NCBI GenBank assembly: GCA_008508345.1
Contig: QNGE01000145.1
Coordinates: 97,510-161,509, forward strand
Direction of reading: 5' to 3'
DNA length: 64,000 nucleotides
Origin: Paragonimus westermani
Lineage: Eukaryota > Platyhelminthes > Trematoda > Plagiorchiida > Troglotrematidae
Both the position numbers and the translations under genes were made by a program. The stretch's first letter is position 1; the number at the start of each line of letters is the position of its first letter. A model generated the notes under the pieces. That model searched no databases. It was not told where the DNA came from and was given only the letters and a program-made list of their open reading frames with translations. Positions 61,310-64,000 of the stretch are shown here, piece by piece.

Positions 61310-61735
61310 GCGCTGCTCCTTATTCTGACGGTGTACGACGCGGAGTTATTTTTCATCATATTGTTACATGACCATTTCTTGAATAGTTCTCAGTCGATAA
61401 GTTCAAATGTTCCAATGTCCTCATCATTGGCTGCTAATTCGGTCGGTCTCCCAGGTACACTTTCTCTCCACTTCCTGTTTCCTGCATGTCAGTCACATTC
61501 CTACTCTGAAGAATTCATTTATAACTAAGTATGCAGAGAATGTCATCTTTGCCACACGACATTCAGAAACATCCTCTTCTCTCGCTGTGATGTCCACACC
61601 AAATCGGCTGGTTGGCCTAGTTTCTGCCCCACTTAATTCAGTATGTCCAAATAAGTTGGCGCTTTATTCTCCATTAAAGAACTGCACTGCAATTTCCACA
61701 GAGTATAAAGGGAGGGAGTAGTTCCCTGAGAATAA
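61310..61735 (+). pseudogene. LINE reverse transcriptase palm remnant
   Basis: A degraded GVPQGT-type block (near 61440-61475), SHIPTLKNSFITKYAENVIFA (the YADD region, with AEN in place of ADD), then SLAVMSTPNRLVGLV and CPNKLALYSPLKNC up to 61720. It is a different LINE family from the remnant at 58905 judging by residues around the catalytic box. Confidence 0.75.
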
Positions 61736-62830
61736 GTATGAACATGAAACACATTTGTAAGTTAAAAGAAAATCCAACTGTTTGGTTTATGGGGAGCAGG
61801 CGTGAGTGATACACTTTAACAAACTGACATAAATTTCATGCATGACAAGGTGATCAAAATTGGAGGTTTTAGACCCCCCCTACAAAGCAAAGTTGAGAGG
61901 TTCCGCCTACCAGGTTGGAGACCACGAGTTCGTCCACAAAACCGGATACGGCCACTCAAACGAGTAACCGTTTGCTAACAACGGTGAACCACAACATGTA
62001 AGACTGTTCATCCTTTCTTTGTGGATATTCACTGTTCTGCTTGCTTATCTCAAGCATATGTATTAAGTTATTAGTCTACTTCTTTGGACTAGTCTCATCG
62101 TCAGCAGTCTACCCCGGGTCAGCCGACAAAGATACGGATCACGGGTGAAAATGCACACACGTGTAGAATCATGAATGTGTGTAATGTTCACCTACTTCCG
62201 ATCTAACAGTGAATCAACCTGATTTGTATTGGTCATGTCATCATAAGCTCACTTTTGAAGGACGAGTTCAGTGCAAATCTAAATGGACGATGAGATTACA
62301 GGAACTGATAGAATTTTTTATGTAAATGGTTTAACTACGTCTCGATACATGAAGATCCACACAAATGTGCTATGCTCCGGTCTTCCAGCAGATCAGAATA
62401 TCACTTTATTTAAAAGAAGGAACAAGTCAAAAACGAGGACCATAAGACATAAATTTATAGAATGTGCGCCCGTTCCTTATGACAGTGATGTGTGATGGTA
62501 TTCTAATGCAAGACAAGAATGACTGGAAGAAATTAGGGCAAACAGCCTGACCAGGAAGCAAAATCATAAAGACGTTCCAGGGTTTTGTTTAGGTATTCGA
62601 TCACAAGACAGAGCTTTGCCATAGTGACAGGTTCCAAAGAAAAGCGATGCTCATTTGAAATGCCACACAGTGACAGACGAATGGTCGCTGGTGTACAGTC
62701 ATGAACTGGTGGTCAGAAATGTCAACACTGGTGCTGTGTTGATGTAAGTGCTGACCTAGGTGCGCAGAAGCCCGGCACAACATTTCCGATAATCATAACC
62801 CAATATGAATTGAAAACAAGTTGTTTCCTA
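61736..62830. other. Candidate insertion splitting a LINE copy
   Basis: About 1.1 kb of unrecognised sequence sits between a LINE palm ending at 61735 and the expected next RT block at 62835. No terminal repeats or target duplication could be identified. Confidence 0.35.
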
Positions 62831-62834
62831 GGTC

Positions 62835-63105
62835 CCATCAGGTTAAATCTTTAGGTGTCACGTTAGACCATAAGTTGTCGTGGTTCCTTCATGTTAACTG
62901 TCTTCGTTGAAGTGGGATGGTTCACTTTTCACGTTGCACACTTAAAGTCGTTTTCACCACGATTAGTCTTATCTTCAGTTTTGTGAACACATGCATACTA
63001 CCATCATAATTATGTTCTCCTCGACTTCTAACCACAGATTTTGATCCCCTTCCAAGACTCATGAAATAACTAAATGATTGCGGCGGTAATCCTCGTTCAA
63101 AATGT
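62835..63105 (+). pseudogene. LINE RT thumb remnant
   Basis: VKSLGVTLDHKLSWFLHVNC (the LGVxLDxxLxW block) at about 62843-62900, then SGMVHFSRCTLK, FVNTCILPSLLCSP and DFDPLPRLMK up to about 63070, with frame breaks. It follows in the normal order after the palm block at 61735 and shares its register, so it is probably the other half of that copy. Confidence 0.7.
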
Positions 63106-63399
63106 CAGTAAATGACTAATGTACCGAACAAGGCTTGTTTACTGTGTTTGATCCTCAGGCTAACTACAATAGATTAAATATGAAAACAGTGACCGGAGTG
63201 ACTAGGAAAATCAGTCAGTAGAGGTCACAGACTGTTTGATAGCAGTCACACGGTCCTTGTTCCAAACTGTGGGCTTGCTTGATTGTAGGTCAGAGGAGGG
63301 TTAAGCATCCGCAAGAGCTTCTGAGCTCAGAGGTCAGGGTTAGGCGATTCGGTACCTAGTGGCCTCGGAAACAACCAACATCCGGAATCGCACCATTTT

Positions 63400-63605
63400 T
63401 GATCGATTTCCAGGCCTTCGGTAAGCAATCTGGAAGGCATTTTTGATTGACAAAATGATTAGAGTACATCAATTGAGCAAGAATCGCGTTGGAAACCGTT
63501 TTAGTCATAACACTGTTCAACCGCACAGGGCGATATTCACACATTCTGACAATCACCCTGTAGTACGACCAATGATGCTAGAGGCGAACAAAATAATAAG
63601 TGGTT
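63400..63605 (-). pseudogene. Penelope-like endonuclease fragment
   Basis: On the - strand: RVIVRMCEYRPVRLN, then SNAILAQLMYSNHFVN (equivalent to the SAI..HL..TNH block of other copies), frame 63356-63556. The C-terminal block is not recognisable. Confidence 0.5.
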
Positions 63606-64000
63606 GTAGGACATGGGATTTTGTCTCTGCGCTGTGACACAGCAGGTGTTGAACGGAAAATTACGTACCATTGAGCAACAAGATAAGTTGTTTCGACCAA
63701 GTTTTATTCAGGTGACACAGACGGTAGAGTTGAAACCTAAATTACTTCACGTGAATGAGAAATTTGCATCTAACAGACTCCCTGTGGTCGAGGTTATCGC
63801 TGGAAAACTACAAAAGAAAGTCGACTAGTACAGCACAGATACAGGTATTTTCTATCGCGTCTTCTTAAGCTGTCACTGTCCAACTGTAAATCATTCGCGA
63901 GTACCTTTCTTGGCCATAATCATCATCATAGACAGCAATACATCAGTGGTTCACACCAATGCTTAACTGCTACACAACCATGAAGAAACAGCAAACCCCA
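63606..64000. other. No recognisable gene
   Basis: Frame 63613-63828 (71 codons) has no known domain. Confidence 0.4.

Noticed and set aside
1..64000. CRISPR arrays, operons, ribosome binding sites, rRNA genes
   Set aside because: Split gene structure and retroelement content show a eukaryotic nuclear genome; no regularly spaced short repeats or rRNA-like blocks were seen.

Overview
The window looks like nuclear DNA from a flatworm, most likely a digenean trematode. The evidence is indirect: one split gene with very short 5' introns (47-62 bp) followed by kilobase-scale 3' introns, abundant Penelope-like retroelement debris, and short interspersed units carrying hammerhead ribozymes next to a tRNA-like head, as known from schistosomes. 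GC is moderate, so I would not call it Schistosoma and I cannot name the species. There are no bacterial features. Two long N runs (1925-2880 and 21257-22119) and a single N (5446) mark assembly gaps.

One host gene can be read from start to stop: a SLC35D-type nucleotide-sugar transporter on the + strand, ten coding exons from 10063 to 23180, which join without frame conflict to 999 nt (332 codons plus stop). Its last intron contains a Penelope-like insertion and part of a GC-rich dispersed repeat. A possible isolated membrane-protein exon lies at 35514-35709, but its family is uncertain.

Most other recognisable sequence is retroelement. (1) A nearly complete Ty3/gypsy element at 46720-51138 has two LTRs, a 4-bp target duplication, primer-binding and polypurine sites and a 1270-codon gag-pol frame, ending early in tandem stops. 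(2) An internally deleted Ty3/gypsy element lies on the - strand at about 27130-28960. (3) At least ten Penelope-like fragments (RT and/or GIY-YIG endonuclease) are scattered over both strands; one, at 20960-22457, is a head-to-head inverted insertion with an exact 12-bp target duplication. (4) About ten copies or fragments of a hammerhead-ribozyme unit are present, two of them in the same head-to-head arrangement with 12-13 bp target duplications. (5) Non-LTR (LINE) reverse transcriptase remnants lie at 58905-60070, 61310-61735 and 62835-63105, the last two probably halves of one copy.

The most interesting pattern is the shared architecture of the hammerhead units and the Penelope-like element: inverted head-to-head pairs, unequal arm ends and target duplications of about 12 bp. 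This suggests the ribozyme unit is mobilised by Penelope-like enzymes. All alignments were made by eye. Long stretches between these features show no recognisable gene and are listed as such.
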